Positions 40,341-48,587 of a DNA stretch of 64,000 nt are shown here, piece after piece (the stretch's first letter is position 1; each line of letters starts with the position of its first letter). The stretch covers positions 62,001 to 126,000 of the forward strand of contig JAWKIF010000007.1 in assembly GCA_041394405.1 (NCBI GenBank), in the 5' to 3' direction. The translations under genes and the position numbers were made by a program. The stretch is from Microthrix sp041394405. GTDB lineage: Bacteria > Actinomycetota > Acidimicrobiia > Acidimicrobiales > Microtrichaceae. The notes beneath the pieces are model-generated. The model was not told the origin of the DNA. It saw nothing but the letters and a program-made list of their open reading frames with translations, and did not search any database.

Positions 40341-41977
40341 CCCAGCGTCCAGGGCAGTCCCCCCAGGGGCCAGGTTGGGCGGAAGCGGGCGGAGGACCAC
40401 GCGGCGGCGGCCACGGCGGCAAACACGGCCGGCGCCACCGGCACCGCCGGGTCGCCGTCGACGTCGCGGTCGATGGCGACGGTCACCGGCGGTAGGTCGG
40501 CGGCCCGGAGGATGCCAAAGCTGCGGATGGTCAGGTCGGCCACCTCACCGTCGACCACGGCCAGGCCCTCGGTTGCCACCCACCCGAGCGCGGCATGCAC
40601 CGCCCCGATCACGAAGCTTCGGAGCACCACGTCGTCCAGCGGGTCGCCGGCCGACACGGCCACGGTGATGCCGTCGGGACCGAACGCCTCAACCCGGGCG
40701 ACGCCGCCCTCGGGGGCCGACACGACCACGTCGGTGGGCTTCGTGCCCGCCAGGGCCGCCGCCAGCGCCTGGGCCTCGGCCCAACCGGCCGCCCGCAATT
40801 CCGAGCTGGTGGGAGGGCCCACGATGGGCACCACCTCCACCGCCGCCAGGGGCAACACGCTGGACATGCGATCGAGCACCGGTGTGGGATCGCCGTCGCC
40901 GGACCACCCCACCAACACCCGACCCGTTCCATCGGTTCGCAGGCCTGCGGCGATCGGTGGGCGCTTCACGCCCAGGCGCACCGAGTCCTCCCGGCTGAGC
41001 ATCGCCAGCACCGGGCGGCCCAGGCGGTCCGCCCACTCCCTGGCAACACCCGTGACCGGCGACTCGCGCTTGGCCCCGAACGCGCCGCCGTTGGCCAGCG
41101 GGGTGGCCGGCTCGCCGCCCGGCTCGCACCAGGACGCATCGGTCTCCAGGTAGGCGGGTTCCACCCACGAGGTGGCCAAGCGCACCGCCCACTCGCCGTC
41201 GGGCACCGCAACCGGAGGCTCCGCCGCCGCAGTGCTGCGCCGCCCCTGCACCTTGCCGGCGGCGGCGCGGGCCTCGAACAACGAATCGCCCGCCACCCAG
41301 CCTCCCGCCCCATCGGACACCACCACCGCCGCTCCGTCGGGCGCCGTGTCGGCGGCAAACCCCGCCCGGCCGGCGACCACGTCGGGCCCCACGTGCTGGG
41401 CTGCGCCGCCCTCCAGCACCGCCCGGAGGCCGGCACGCTGGGTTGCGACGCCATCGCGCTCGTGGCCCGACCGGACGCCCAGGCCCAGCGCCGCCTCCGT
41501 GATCGGCTGCCAGCCGGTGCACCGACACAGGTGTGCGGCCAGGGCCCGTTCCACCTCGGGCCGGCTGAGCCCCGCCGGAGCCTCGCCCTCGGGTGGCCCA
41601 CCATCGGCCGAGGCGCCCACGACGCTTCGCTTGGCCGCCTTCTGCGCCGAGCCCTCCAGCCGACAGACGATGCCGGGGCTGCAGAACCCGCACTGCGACG
41701 CGCCGGTGGCCACAAACGCCTCGGCCCAGGCGCTGCGCCGTTCGGGATCGAGCCCCTCAAAGGTGGTGATCTCACGCCCGGCCAGCCGACGCACCGGGGT
41801 CACGCACGCCACTCGCGGGGCGCCGTCCACCAGGACCGTGCAGCAACCGCACTGGCCTTGCGGGCTGCACCCGTCCTTCACGCTGAGCGCCCCCGCGTGG
41901 GATCGCAACGCGTCAAGCAGGGTGGGGGTGCCGTCGGGAACCTCCACGTCGTGCCCGTCGACGCGCAGGGTCACCAT
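40337..41977 (-). CDS. Fusion of a [2Fe-2S] CoxS-like domain to a shortened xanthine-dehydrogenase-like molybdo subunit
   Basis: A 546-residue single chain. Residues 1-170 form a complete small subunit of the xanthine dehydrogenase/CO dehydrogenase family: plant-type [2Fe-2S] cysteines C37, C43, C45 and C58 (DGCSPQGQCGCC), then the second cluster C96, C99, C151 and C153 (CGFCSPG, CRCTGW). From about 175 on are remnants of the large molybdopterin subunit, including NGGAFGAKRESP (about 295), where active proteins have GGGFGGK. That subunit is normally about 750 residues; here only about 370 remain and the N-terminal domain looks lost or rewritten. It could be degraded or a new variant. No FAD subunit or maturation genes adjoin. 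Confidence 0.75.
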   Translation of the reverse strand: MVTLRVDGHDVEVPDGTPTLLDALRSHAGALSVKDGCSPQGQCGCCTVLVDGAPRVACVTPVRRLAGREITTFEGLDPERRSAWAEAFVATGASQCGFCSPGIVCRLEGSAQKAAKRSVVGASADGGPPEGEAPAGLSRPEVERALAAHLCRCTGWQPITEAALGLGVRSGHERDGVATQRAGLRAVLEGGAAQHVGPDVVAGRAGFAADTAPDGAAVVVSDGAGGWVAGDSLFEARAAAGKVQGRRSTAAAEPPVAVPDGEWAVRLATSWVEPAYLETDASWCEPGGEPATPLANGGAFGAKRESPVTGVAREWADRLGRPVLAMLSREDSVRLGVKRPPIAAGLRTDGTGRVLVGWSGDGDPTPVLDRMSSVLPLAAVEVVPIVGPPTSSELRAAGWAEAQALAAALAGTKPTDVVVSAPEGGVARVEAFGPDGITVAVSAGDPLDDVVLRSFVIGAVHAALGWVATEGLAVVDGEVADLTIRSFGILRAADLPPVTVAIDRDVDGDPAVPVAPAVFAAVAAAAWSSARFRPTWPLGGLPWTLG

Positions 41978-42017
41978 GACCGACGCGCCCGACCGGATGT
42001 GGAGGACGGGGAAGGGC

Positions 42018-42335
42018 TCAGCTGAAGGACGACCCGCAGCCGCAGGTGCGCTGGGCGTTGGGGTTCGTGATGGCGAACCCGGCCTCGAGACCGTCCTTGT
42101 AGTCCAGCGTGGCGCCGTCCAACAGCTGGGCGCTGGACGGATCGCTCACCACCTTGACGTCGCCGTACGCCTCAGCGATGTCCTCGGCGTCGGTCTCGGT
42201 GTCGAAGAACATCTCATAGGAGAAGCCCGAGCAGCCTCCGGGGCGAACGGCAACCCGAAGGGCCAGGGCATCGTCGCCCTCGGCCTCGATGAGCTGACGA
42301 ACCTTGTCGGCGGCGGTATCGGTCAGTGTGATCAT
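42018..42335 (-). CDS. HesB/IscA-type Fe-S cluster carrier (A-type)
   Basis: A 105-residue A-type carrier delivering Fe-S clusters to target proteins. The three conserved cysteines are in GGCSGF (about 36) and the C-terminal CGCGSSF. The FDTETDAEDIAEAYG and LDYKDGLEAGFAITNPNA segments are typical of ErpA-like members. The ATG at 42335 follows GGGAG by 5 bases. It is 60 bases downstream of the SufR-like gene on the same strand, so it is probably under that repressor. Confidence 0.92.
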   Translation of the reverse strand: MITLTDTAADKVRQLIEAEGDDALALRVAVRPGGCSGFSYEMFFDTETDAEDIAEAYGDVKVVSDPSSAQLLDGATLDYKDGLEAGFAITNPNAQRTCGCGSSFS

Positions 42336-42395
42336 GGTGACTCCCAGGGTTGTGTCGTCCCGGCCATCGGCCATGGTAACGACGAGTTGGCGGTA

Positions 42396-43088
42396 CTACA
42401 CACCGGCGGTCGCCGGCAGATCGGGTGGGCAGGCCAACACGACGCAACACGGCTCGCGTGCGCTGCGGTCGTGAAACTCCACCGGCGGGTCGTCGCCGCG
42501 ACGATCCAGCAGGCCCTCGATGAGCCCTCGGTGCAAGGAGCAGACCAGCTCGGGGTTGGCCTCGGCGAGCTCGGCAAACGGGCAGTGCCCGAACCACAAC
42601 CACGATTCCTCCTGGGCGACGACCACCTCGGGATCGAAGCCCCAGTCGCCCAGCATGGCCTGCGTGGCGTCGACTGCGTTCTCCTCCATCAACGGATCGA
42701 GGGTGCGGCCGTGGTCGCGGCCCACATCCGCTGCGTCCTCGCCCGACAGCCCTGCCTCCGCAGCCAGGGCCAACAGCATGCCTGCGATCGCCGGGTACAC
42801 CGGCGGTTCCAGACCCAGGCTCGGGGCGTCGGCGGCCAGCGAGTACAGGTGCTGGGGGCGGCCCACCCCGCCGGTGGTGCGGGGCCGCACCTCCAGGAGG
42901 CCCAGCTCACGCATGCGTTCGAGGTGGGGGCGGACGGTGTTGGCGTGCAGGCCGAGCAGGCCGGCCACCTCCGAGGTGGACTGCGGCGCGGGCGCGCGGG
43001 CCAACTCCAGGTAGATGGCATAGCGCGTGTTGTCGCCCAGGGCCTTGAACATGGCCAGGCGGGTTGGCGGATGGGGCGACTCGGACAC
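42396..43088 (-). CDS. SufR-like Fe-S-binding HTH transcriptional regulator
   Basis: A 230-residue regulator. Residues 10-85 form a winged helix-turn-helix (NTRYAIYLELA, STSEVAGLLGLHANTVRPHLERMRELGLLEV). The C-terminal half has the cysteine arrangement of SufR proteins: HCPFAELAEANPELVCSLH (C169, C183) and EPCC (C214, C215), expected to hold a cluster. Such proteins repress Fe-S assembly genes when their cluster is intact. Neighbours fit: a HesB carrier gene downstream and an Mrp-type ATPase gene divergent. The GTG start is 6 bases after TAAACT, and an 11-base palindrome overlaps that element. Confidence 0.85.
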   Translation of the reverse strand: MSESPHPPTRLAMFKALGDNTRYAIYLELARAPAPQSTSEVAGLLGLHANTVRPHLERMRELGLLEVRPRTTGGVGRPQHLYSLAADAPSLGLEPPVYPAIAGMLLALAAEAGLSGEDAADVGRDHGRTLDPLMEENAVDATQAMLGDWGFDPEVVVAQEESWLWFGHCPFAELAEANPELVCSLHRGLIEGLLDRRGDDPPVEFHDRSAREPCCVVLACPPDLPATAGV

Positions 43089-43094
43089 GGCTCC

Positions 43095-43121
43095 AGTTTA
43101 CACGGTGTAGGCCGGTAGAAT
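43095..43121. promoter_or_regulatory. Divergent promoter and operator between the SufR-like and mrp genes
   Basis: TAAACT (minus strand, 43100-43095) serves the SufR-like gene and TAGAAT (plus strand, 43116-43121) serves mrp; both stand 6 bases from their start codons. A perfect palindrome TACACGGTGTA (43099-43109) overlaps the first element and lies upstream of the second, a good place for autorepression. Confidence 0.6.
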
Positions 43122-43127
43122 GGAGCC

Positions 43128-44423
43128 ATGTCACCCCCCTCCGCGCCCGAAGCCCCCACGGTGGAGGAGGTGAAGGCCATGCTGGCCCACGTGATCGACC
43201 CCGAGCTGGGGGCGGACATCGTCGAGCTCGGCATGGTGCGCGACGTCGTGGTGGCCCCCCTCGAGGAACTGCCCCAGCGCGTGCCCCGCATCGTGTTGGA
43301 TCGCTCGGAGGTGGGTCCCGATCGGGCGAAGGGCGGCACCGAGGGGGGCGTCGGCGTCGTGGTCACCATGGCCCTCACCACCGCGGGGTGTCCGCTGCGC
43401 GCGCAGCTGCGACGCGACACGATCGAGCGGGTCACGTCGCTGCCCGGGGTGGGCGAGGTGCGCATCAGCTGGGCCGAGATGACCCAGGACGAGAAGGCCG
43501 ACGCCATGGCCATCGCCCGGCGGCGGGCCGCCGATCGAGCACCGTCGGATCTGCTGCCCGATCGCACCCGGGCCATCCTGGTGGCGTCGGGAAAGGGTGG
43601 GGTGGGCAAGTCGTCGGTCACCGCCAACCTGGCCGTGGCGCTGGCCGCACGCGGGCTCACCGTGGGGCTGATCGACGCCGACATCTGGGGGTTTTCCATC
43701 CCCCGCATGCTGGGCATCGACGGGCGGCTGGAGGCCGCCGAGGCCGAGGGCAAGATCAACCCCCATCGCCTGGTCGTGGGCGACGGCGCCATCGAGGTGG
43801 TCTCCATGGGGTTCCTGGTGGAGGACGAATCGGTGGCCCTCATGTGGCGCGGGCTCATGCTGCAGCGGGCCGTACAGCACTTCCTGGAGGACGTCGCATG
43901 GGCCGACCTCGACTACCTGTTGGTCGACCTTCCGCCCGGCACCGGCGACGTGCAGATGGGCCTGGCCCGGCTGCTGCCGCGTGCCGAGATGCTGGTGGTG
44001 ACCACCCCGTCGCTGGCCGCCAGCCGGGTGGCCCGCCGTGCCGTGTCGATGGCCCGCAACAACTACCTGCGGGTCATCGGCGTGGTGGAGAACCTGTCGC
44101 ACTACGAGGCGCCCGACGGATCCATGCATCACATCTTCGGAGCCGGCGGGGGCGAGTACCTGGCGCACGAGGCGGGGGTGCCGCTGCTGGGCGCCATTCC
44201 CATTCAGGCCGACGTGGCCATCGGCGGCGATGAGGGCTCCCCCGTGGCGCTGGGCCTCGACGGCAAGCACCCTCCGCCCGGCCCCGCAGCGCAGGCCTTC
44301 GGCGAACTGGCCGAGACGCTGGCCACCGAGGTGTCCCCTCCGGTGACGCCGCTGGGCTGCACCGCCCGCACCCCGGGCGTGGTCGAGGTGAGCCTGCCGA
44401 GCGCCGGCGCCCCGGTTGGCTGA
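43128..44423 (+). CDS. mrp: Mrp/NBP35-type P-loop ATPase, Fe-S cluster carrier
   Basis: A 431-residue ATPase of the ApbC/Mrp/NBP35 group for Fe-S cluster transfer. Residues 10-115 are a MIP18/DUF59 domain (HVIDPELGADIVELGMV, TTAGCPL). Between them lies a charged insert (about 44-76) longer than usual. The P-loop is GKGGVGKSS (154-163) and the switch region DLPPGTGDV. The CxxC motif common in many Mrp proteins is not obvious; a lone cysteine occurs near the C-terminus. The ATG at 43128 is preceded by TAGAAT with a 6-base spacer. Confidence 0.92.
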   Translation: MSPPSAPEAPTVEEVKAMLAHVIDPELGADIVELGMVRDVVVAPLEELPQRVPRIVLDRSEVGPDRAKGGTEGGVGVVVTMALTTAGCPLRAQLRRDTIERVTSLPGVGEVRISWAEMTQDEKADAMAIARRRAADRAPSDLLPDRTRAILVASGKGGVGKSSVTANLAVALAARGLTVGLIDADIWGFSIPRMLGIDGRLEAAEAEGKINPHRLVVGDGAIEVVSMGFLVEDESVALMWRGLMLQRAVQHFLEDVAWADLDYLLVDLPPGTGDVQMGLARLLPRAEMLVVTTPSLAASRVARRAVSMARNNYLRVIGVVENLSHYEAPDGSMHHIFGAGGGEYLAHEAGVPLLGAIPIQADVAIGGDEGSPVALGLDGKHPPPGPAAQAFGELAETLATEVSPPVTPLGCTARTPGVVEVSLPSAGAPVG

Positions 44424-44474
44424 CCCGGCACAGCTGGCGGGGGGCTCACACGCCCGTGGGGCGGACCCGGCGGC

Positions 44475-45401
44475 TCAGCCGATGGGTTGGGCCGTCTCCG
44501 CGTCGAAGCGGCTGCCATCGGGCAGGACGATGATGAGGCGGTCGCCCTCGGTGACGATCTCGGGCGTCACGGCCGTGGGGTCGTCCCGCCCCGCCAACGC
44601 CTCCAAGGCCTCGGCCACCGTGGCGAAGCGGCTCAGCCAGGCCATGGTGACCATGGTGGGGAAGATCATGGTGATGGTTCCCTCCGCCGCTTCGGCCAGC
44701 GCTGCGGACGGGGCGATCCAGCGGGTGGCCACCAGCTCCACGTCGTCATGCAGGGCCACCTGGCGAGGTGGCGCGGCCGTGACGTAGAAGCGGGTGTCGT
44801 AGCGACGGTTGGCGCCCAACGGGGTGGTCCAGCGCGAGAGGGGCAACAGCCGATCCAGCTCCAGCACCAGTCCCTCGGCGGCGCACAGCTCGCCGATGGT
44901 GGCCTCGCCGGCATCGATGCGCTGGCGCCACGACGTGGAGCCGTCGTCGCCGATGCCCTCGATCAGCGGTGCGGCGGCAGCCTCGTGAAGGTCGACGGTC
45001 TCGGTCTGATGGTGGCGTCGGGCCAACAGCAGGCCGGCCTCCTCGAAGGCCTCCCGCACCGCCGCCACGCGCGGCGCCAGCTCCCAGCCCTCGGGCACGG
45101 CCGTGTGGACGATGGCTGCCCTGTCCTTCGAGTTGCTGTCCTTCGAGTTGCTGTCCTTCGTGTTGCTGTCCTTCGTGTTGCCGTCGTTCGGGTCGTCGGC
45201 CGGGTCAACCGCCCCGCCGGGGAAGACGTACGCGCCGCCCACGAAGTCGCTGTTGAGGTTGCGCAACATGATGAGCACCTCCAGGCCGGGCCCCGGCGTG
45301 CCCGTGGGCTCGCTGCCGTCGCTGTCGCGCAACAACACCACGGTGGCGGCGTCCTGGACGGGCACCAGGTGGGGATCTCCGGAGGACATGGCGACACGCA
45401 C
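44475..45401 (-). CDS. Nudix hydrolase, NUDT7/NUDT19-like, with a repetitive insert
   Basis: A 308-residue Nudix-fold protein. The core helix REAFEEAG of the Nudix box is present, preceded by FVGGAYVFPGGAVDP. Between this strand and the Nudix helix lies a low-complexity insert with DSNTKDSNSKD-type repeats, coded by the 15-base tandem repeat at 45121-45195, which moves the two box halves apart. The later part (LLPLSRWTTPLGANRRYDTRFYV) resembles the C-terminal region of CoA-diphosphatase-like NUDT7/19 enzymes. The GTG start at 45401 is preferred over the ATG at 45389 because TAGCGT stands 8 bases before it. It converges on mrp. Confidence 0.85.
   Translation of the reverse strand: MRVAMSSGDPHLVPVQDAATVVLLRDSDGSEPTGTPGPGLEVLIMLRNLNSDFVGGAYVFPGGAVDPADDPNDGNTKDSNTKDSNSKDSNSKDRAAIVHTAVPEGWELAPRVAAVREAFEEAGLLLARRHHQTETVDLHEAAAAPLIEGIGDDGSTSWRQRIDAGEATIGELCAAEGLVLELDRLLPLSRWTTPLGANRRYDTRFYVTAAPPRQVALHDDVELVATRWIAPSAALAEAAEGTITMIFPTMVTMAWLSRFATVAEALEALAGRDDPTAVTPEIVTEGDRLIIVLPDGSRFDAETAQPIG
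45121..45195. repeat. In-frame 15-base tandem repeat inside the Nudix gene
   Basis: Four head-to-tail units of 15 bases (CTGTCCTTCGAGTTG twice, then CTGTCCTTCGTGTTG twice) at 45121-45180, plus a degenerate fifth unit to 45195. On the coding strand each unit gives five residues of the type N-T/S-K-D-S, so a change in copy number keeps the reading frame. Confidence 0.9.
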
Positions 45402-45409
45402 GGCTCCTC

Positions 45410-45415
45410 ACGCTA
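45410..45415 (-). promoter_or_regulatory. -10-like hexamer, Nudix gene
   Basis: TAGCGT on the minus strand, 8 bases before the GTG at 45401. Confidence 0.4.
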
Positions 45416-45426
45416 CCTGGGCGCCA

Positions 45427-45432
45427 TAGGCT
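45427..45432 (+). promoter_or_regulatory. -10-like hexamer, selAB
   Basis: TAGGCT, 7 bases before the GTG start of selA; it lies 12 bases from the opposing Nudix promoter element. Confidence 0.45.
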
Positions 45433-45439
45433 CGGCCCG

Positions 45440-46786
45440 GTGCGCCCTCCAGCTGCCGACGGTTTCCCGACGCCTGCCGACCCGGCCCGCCCTCCCTCCA
45501 TCGATCGCCTGGCCCGGGCTCACGCCGGGCGGGGGCTCCCCCACCCCACCCTGGTGAACCTGGCCCGAACGGTGGTGGGCAGCGTTCCGGCCGACCACGT
45601 GGCGGCCCAGCTCGAGCTCGCCGTCGAGCGGCGGCTGGCCCAGCGGGCCACCGAGGTGGTGAACGGCACCGGGGTGCTGTTGCACACCAACCTGGGTCGC
45701 GCGCCCGCACCCAGCCCGCCCCAGCTTCGCTACGGCAACCTTGAGTACGACCTGGCCAGCGGCGAGCGCGGGCCTCGCGCACCGGCCGTCGGAGACCTGC
45801 TCACCACCCTCACCGGGGCCGAGTCGGCCCTGGTGGTGAACAACTGTGCCGCCGCCATCACCCTGGCCCTCGCCGCGTTGGCACCCGGGGGCGGGGTGGT
45901 CGTCAGCCGGGGCGAACTGGTGGAGATCGGGGGCGGGTTCCGCATCCCCGACGTGCTGGCCCAGTCGGGCGCCACCCTGGTGGAGGTGGGCACCACCAAC
46001 CGCACCCGCCCCGCCGACATCGAGGCCGCGCTGCACGACCCCGACGTGGCCATGGTGTTGAAGGTGCATCGCTCCAACTACCGCATCGTCGGCTTCACCG
46101 AGGAGGTCGCCGTCGCCCGGCTGCGCGAGCTGGCGCCCCCCGAGGTCGTGGTGATGGCCGACCTCGGTTCGGGCCTGCTTGATGCCACCTGTCCGTGGCT
46201 GCCCGGGGGGCCTCCGGCCTGGCTGGGCGACGAGCCCGGCGTTGCCCAGACCATCGCACAGGGCGCCGACCTGGTGGCGGTCAGCGGGGACAAGCTGTTG
46301 GGTGGCCCCCAGGCCGGCCTGTTGCTGGGCCGCGCCGACCTGGTGCAACGCTGCGCCCGGCATCCCCTGATGCGGGCGCTGCGTTGCGGCGGCCCCACGC
46401 TGGCCGCGCTGGAGGCCACCCTGACCGCCTACGCCGAACGCAACCTGGCCCGCCTACCGTTCTGGTCGCTGGCCTCCACCCCCATCGCCGAGCTGCGCCG
46501 CCGGGCCGAGGTGCTGGCCGGGCCGCGCCCGGCGGTTGCGGTGGTGGAGACCGCTGCGACCACCGGCGGCGGCACCCTCCCCGGCGTGGAGATCCCTTCG
46601 CTGAGCGTGGCCGTGTGGGGCGATCGCCGCACCGAGCTTCGACGCGGTGCCGCGCCAGTCATCGCACGGGCGGCCGACGGCCGAACCCTGGTGGACCTGC
46701 GCACGGTGTTTCCCGACCAGGACGAGACCGTTGCCCGGGCACTGGACGCGCTCACGGTGGACCCGAACCCGGCGGCACAGCCGTGA
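45440..46786 (+). CDS. selA: L-seryl-tRNA(Sec) selenium transferase
   Basis: PLP enzyme converting seryl-tRNA(Sec) to selenocysteyl-tRNA(Sec) using selenophosphate. The 448 residues match bacterial SelA: N-terminal helical region with HPTLVNLAR, VNGTGVLLHTNLGRAP (about 74-89), the catalytic lysine in SGDKLLGGPQAG (Lys285) and IVGFTEEV. The GTG start at 45440 agrees with the upstream TAGGCT element. Its stop overlaps the selB GTG by 4 bases. selD, the tRNA-Sec gene and a selenoprotein gene are not in this window. Confidence 0.95.
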   Translation: MRPPAADGFPTPADPARPPSIDRLARAHAGRGLPHPTLVNLARTVVGSVPADHVAAQLELAVERRLAQRATEVVNGTGVLLHTNLGRAPAPSPPQLRYGNLEYDLASGERGPRAPAVGDLLTTLTGAESALVVNNCAAAITLALAALAPGGGVVVSRGELVEIGGGFRIPDVLAQSGATLVEVGTTNRTRPADIEAALHDPDVAMVLKVHRSNYRIVGFTEEVAVARLRELAPPEVVVMADLGSGLLDATCPWLPGGPPAWLGDEPGVAQTIAQGADLVAVSGDKLLGGPQAGLLLGRADLVQRCARHPLMRALRCGGPTLAALEATLTAYAERNLARLPFWSLASTPIAELRRRAEVLAGPRPAVAVVETAATTGGGTLPGVEIPSLSVAVWGDRRTELRRGAAPVIARAADGRTLVDLRTVFPDQDETVARALDALTVDPNPAAQP

Positions 46787-48576
46787 CCGTGCTCGGCACG
46801 GCCGGGCACGTCGACCACGGCAAGTCCACGCTGGTGAAGGCACTCACCGGCATCGACCCCGACACGCTGGCTGAGGAGCGGGAGCGGGGTCTCACGATCG
46901 ACCTGGGCTTTGCGGTGGCCCCGCTGCCCTCGGGGCGGCGGGTGCACCTGGTGGACGTGCCGGGTCACGTTCGCTTTCTCAAGAACATGCTGGCCGGGGC
47001 CGGGGCGGTGGCGGGGGTGATCTTCGTGGTGGATGCCGTGGAGGGGCCCCGAGCCCAGACCGTCGAGCACCTCCGCCTGCTGGAGCTGCTCGGGGTGCGG
47101 GACGGGGTGGTGGTGATCTCCAAGGCCGATCTGGTGGGTGACGATCGCCTGGATGACGCCACCCTGGAGGTGCTGGAACTGCTGGAGGGGTCGGTGTTTG
47201 CCGACGCCGACCCCATCGCGGTGGACTCGGTGTCGGGCCGAGGCCTCGAGGTCCTCGGCCCGGCCCTCGACGATCTGGTGGACCGGGTGGGCGATGCGGA
47301 CCGCGGCGACCGGGCCCGCATGTGGTTGGACCGGGCGTTCACCGCACGGGGTGCCGGCACCGTGGTGGCCGGCACGCTCACCGGTGCGTCCCTGTCGGTC
47401 GGCGACCGCATCGAGCTGCAACCCGGTGGCGGGCTTGCCCGCATCCGCGAGCTGCACACCGACCACCGACCGGTTACCGAGGCGCACCCGGGCGACCGCT
47501 TTGCCATGGCCGTGTCGGGGGTGGATCGCGCGCAGGTGCGCCGCGGCGTGGCCGTGCTGACCCCGGATGCATGGTGGCCGACCACCACCATCGACGCCTC
47601 CCTGAGGGTGTTGCCCACCTTGCAGCACACACTCTCCCGCCGGGGCGCTCACGTCCTGCACCTGGGCTCCGGGGAATGGCCCGTGCGGGTTCGGGTGCTC
47701 GGCGCCGAGGCGCTCGACCCGGGCGAGGAGGGCTGTGTCCGCCTCCACCTGCCCGATCCGCTCCCGCTCGCCCCGGGCGACCACTACGTGCTGCGGGAGA
47801 GCGGGCGGGGTGAGACCATCGGGGGCGGCACCATATTGGAGGTGGCGCCGCGCCGCCGCGCCGCCGTCGCCGCTCCGTCGGCCGATCCGCAACGGGTTAT
47901 CGCCGACCGAGGCTGGGTGACCGCCGAGGCGTTCTGGCGGCTCACCGGCCGACGACGACGGCCCGACCTGGGCGAGTGGTTGGTCGACCCCGAGGTGCGT
48001 TCGCTGGCCGAGGCCGACCTGCGGGCCCGCCTGGAAGCGGCCGGGGCCTTGGGCCTGGCGCTGGCCGAGCTGGACGACCGCGAACGAGCGCTGGCGGAGG
48101 CGCTGGTGGCGGATGCCGAGGCATCACCGTCGACCGACCACGCGGCCGACGGGGCATCAACGCTGGCCGTGCGCGACGGACGGGTGGTGCCCGCCGGCGC
48201 CACGGTGCATCACCCCTGGCTGGACGAGGTGGCGGCGGCCGGCTTCGATCCGCCGCCGCCGCTGGGCGTGGACCCAGCCGCCCTTCGTGGTTGGGTTGCC
48301 GATGGTCGCCTGGTCAAGGTGGGCGAACGCTGGTGGGCCGCCGCTGCGGTCGCCGAGGCCGCCCGCCTCTTGGAGGGCCTCCTTGCGGATCACCCCGACG
48401 GGGTCACGGTGGCCCAGGTTCGGGACGCGCTCGACAGCTCCCGCAAGCCCACACTGGCGGTACTGGGCCTCTTTGATGAACGCGGCGTGACCCGCCGCCG
48501 CGACGAGCTGCGCGTCGCCGGCCGGCGGCTCACCGCCGTGGCCCAAGGGTCGCCCATCAACTCCCTGGAACGCTGA
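46783..48576 (+). CDS. selB: Selenocysteine-specific elongation factor
   Basis: A 597-residue GTPase that brings Sec-tRNA to ribosomes stopped at UGA with a SECIS element. The EF-Tu-like G domain has GHVDHGKST (8-16), DVPGH and SKAD; domains 2-3 follow (DRAFTARGAGTVVAGTLTG). The C-terminal half (about 370-597) is built of winged-helix units, here rich in alanine and glutamate, ending with RKPTLAVLGLFDERGVTRRRDE, which fits SECIS-binding WH4. The GTG start shares GTGA with the selA stop. Confidence 0.94.
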   Translation: MTVLGTAGHVDHGKSTLVKALTGIDPDTLAEERERGLTIDLGFAVAPLPSGRRVHLVDVPGHVRFLKNMLAGAGAVAGVIFVVDAVEGPRAQTVEHLRLLELLGVRDGVVVISKADLVGDDRLDDATLEVLELLEGSVFADADPIAVDSVSGRGLEVLGPALDDLVDRVGDADRGDRARMWLDRAFTARGAGTVVAGTLTGASLSVGDRIELQPGGGLARIRELHTDHRPVTEAHPGDRFAMAVSGVDRAQVRRGVAVLTPDAWWPTTTIDASLRVLPTLQHTLSRRGAHVLHLGSGEWPVRVRVLGAEALDPGEEGCVRLHLPDPLPLAPGDHYVLRESGRGETIGGGTILEVAPRRRAAVAAPSADPQRVIADRGWVTAEAFWRLTGRRRRPDLGEWLVDPEVRSLAEADLRARLEAAGALGLALAELDDRERALAEALVADAEASPSTDHAADGASTLAVRDGRVVPAGATVHHPWLDEVAAAGFDPPPPLGVDPAALRGWVADGRLVKVGERWWAAAAVAEAARLLEGLLADHPDGVTVAQVRDALDSSRKPTLAVLGLFDERGVTRRRDELRVAGRRLTAVAQGSPINSLER

Positions 48577-48587
48577 AGCGCCAGGGC

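Noticed and set aside
45121..45195. Short repeats as a CRISPR array
   Set aside because: Units are contiguous, only 15 bases long, without spacers and inside a coding frame.
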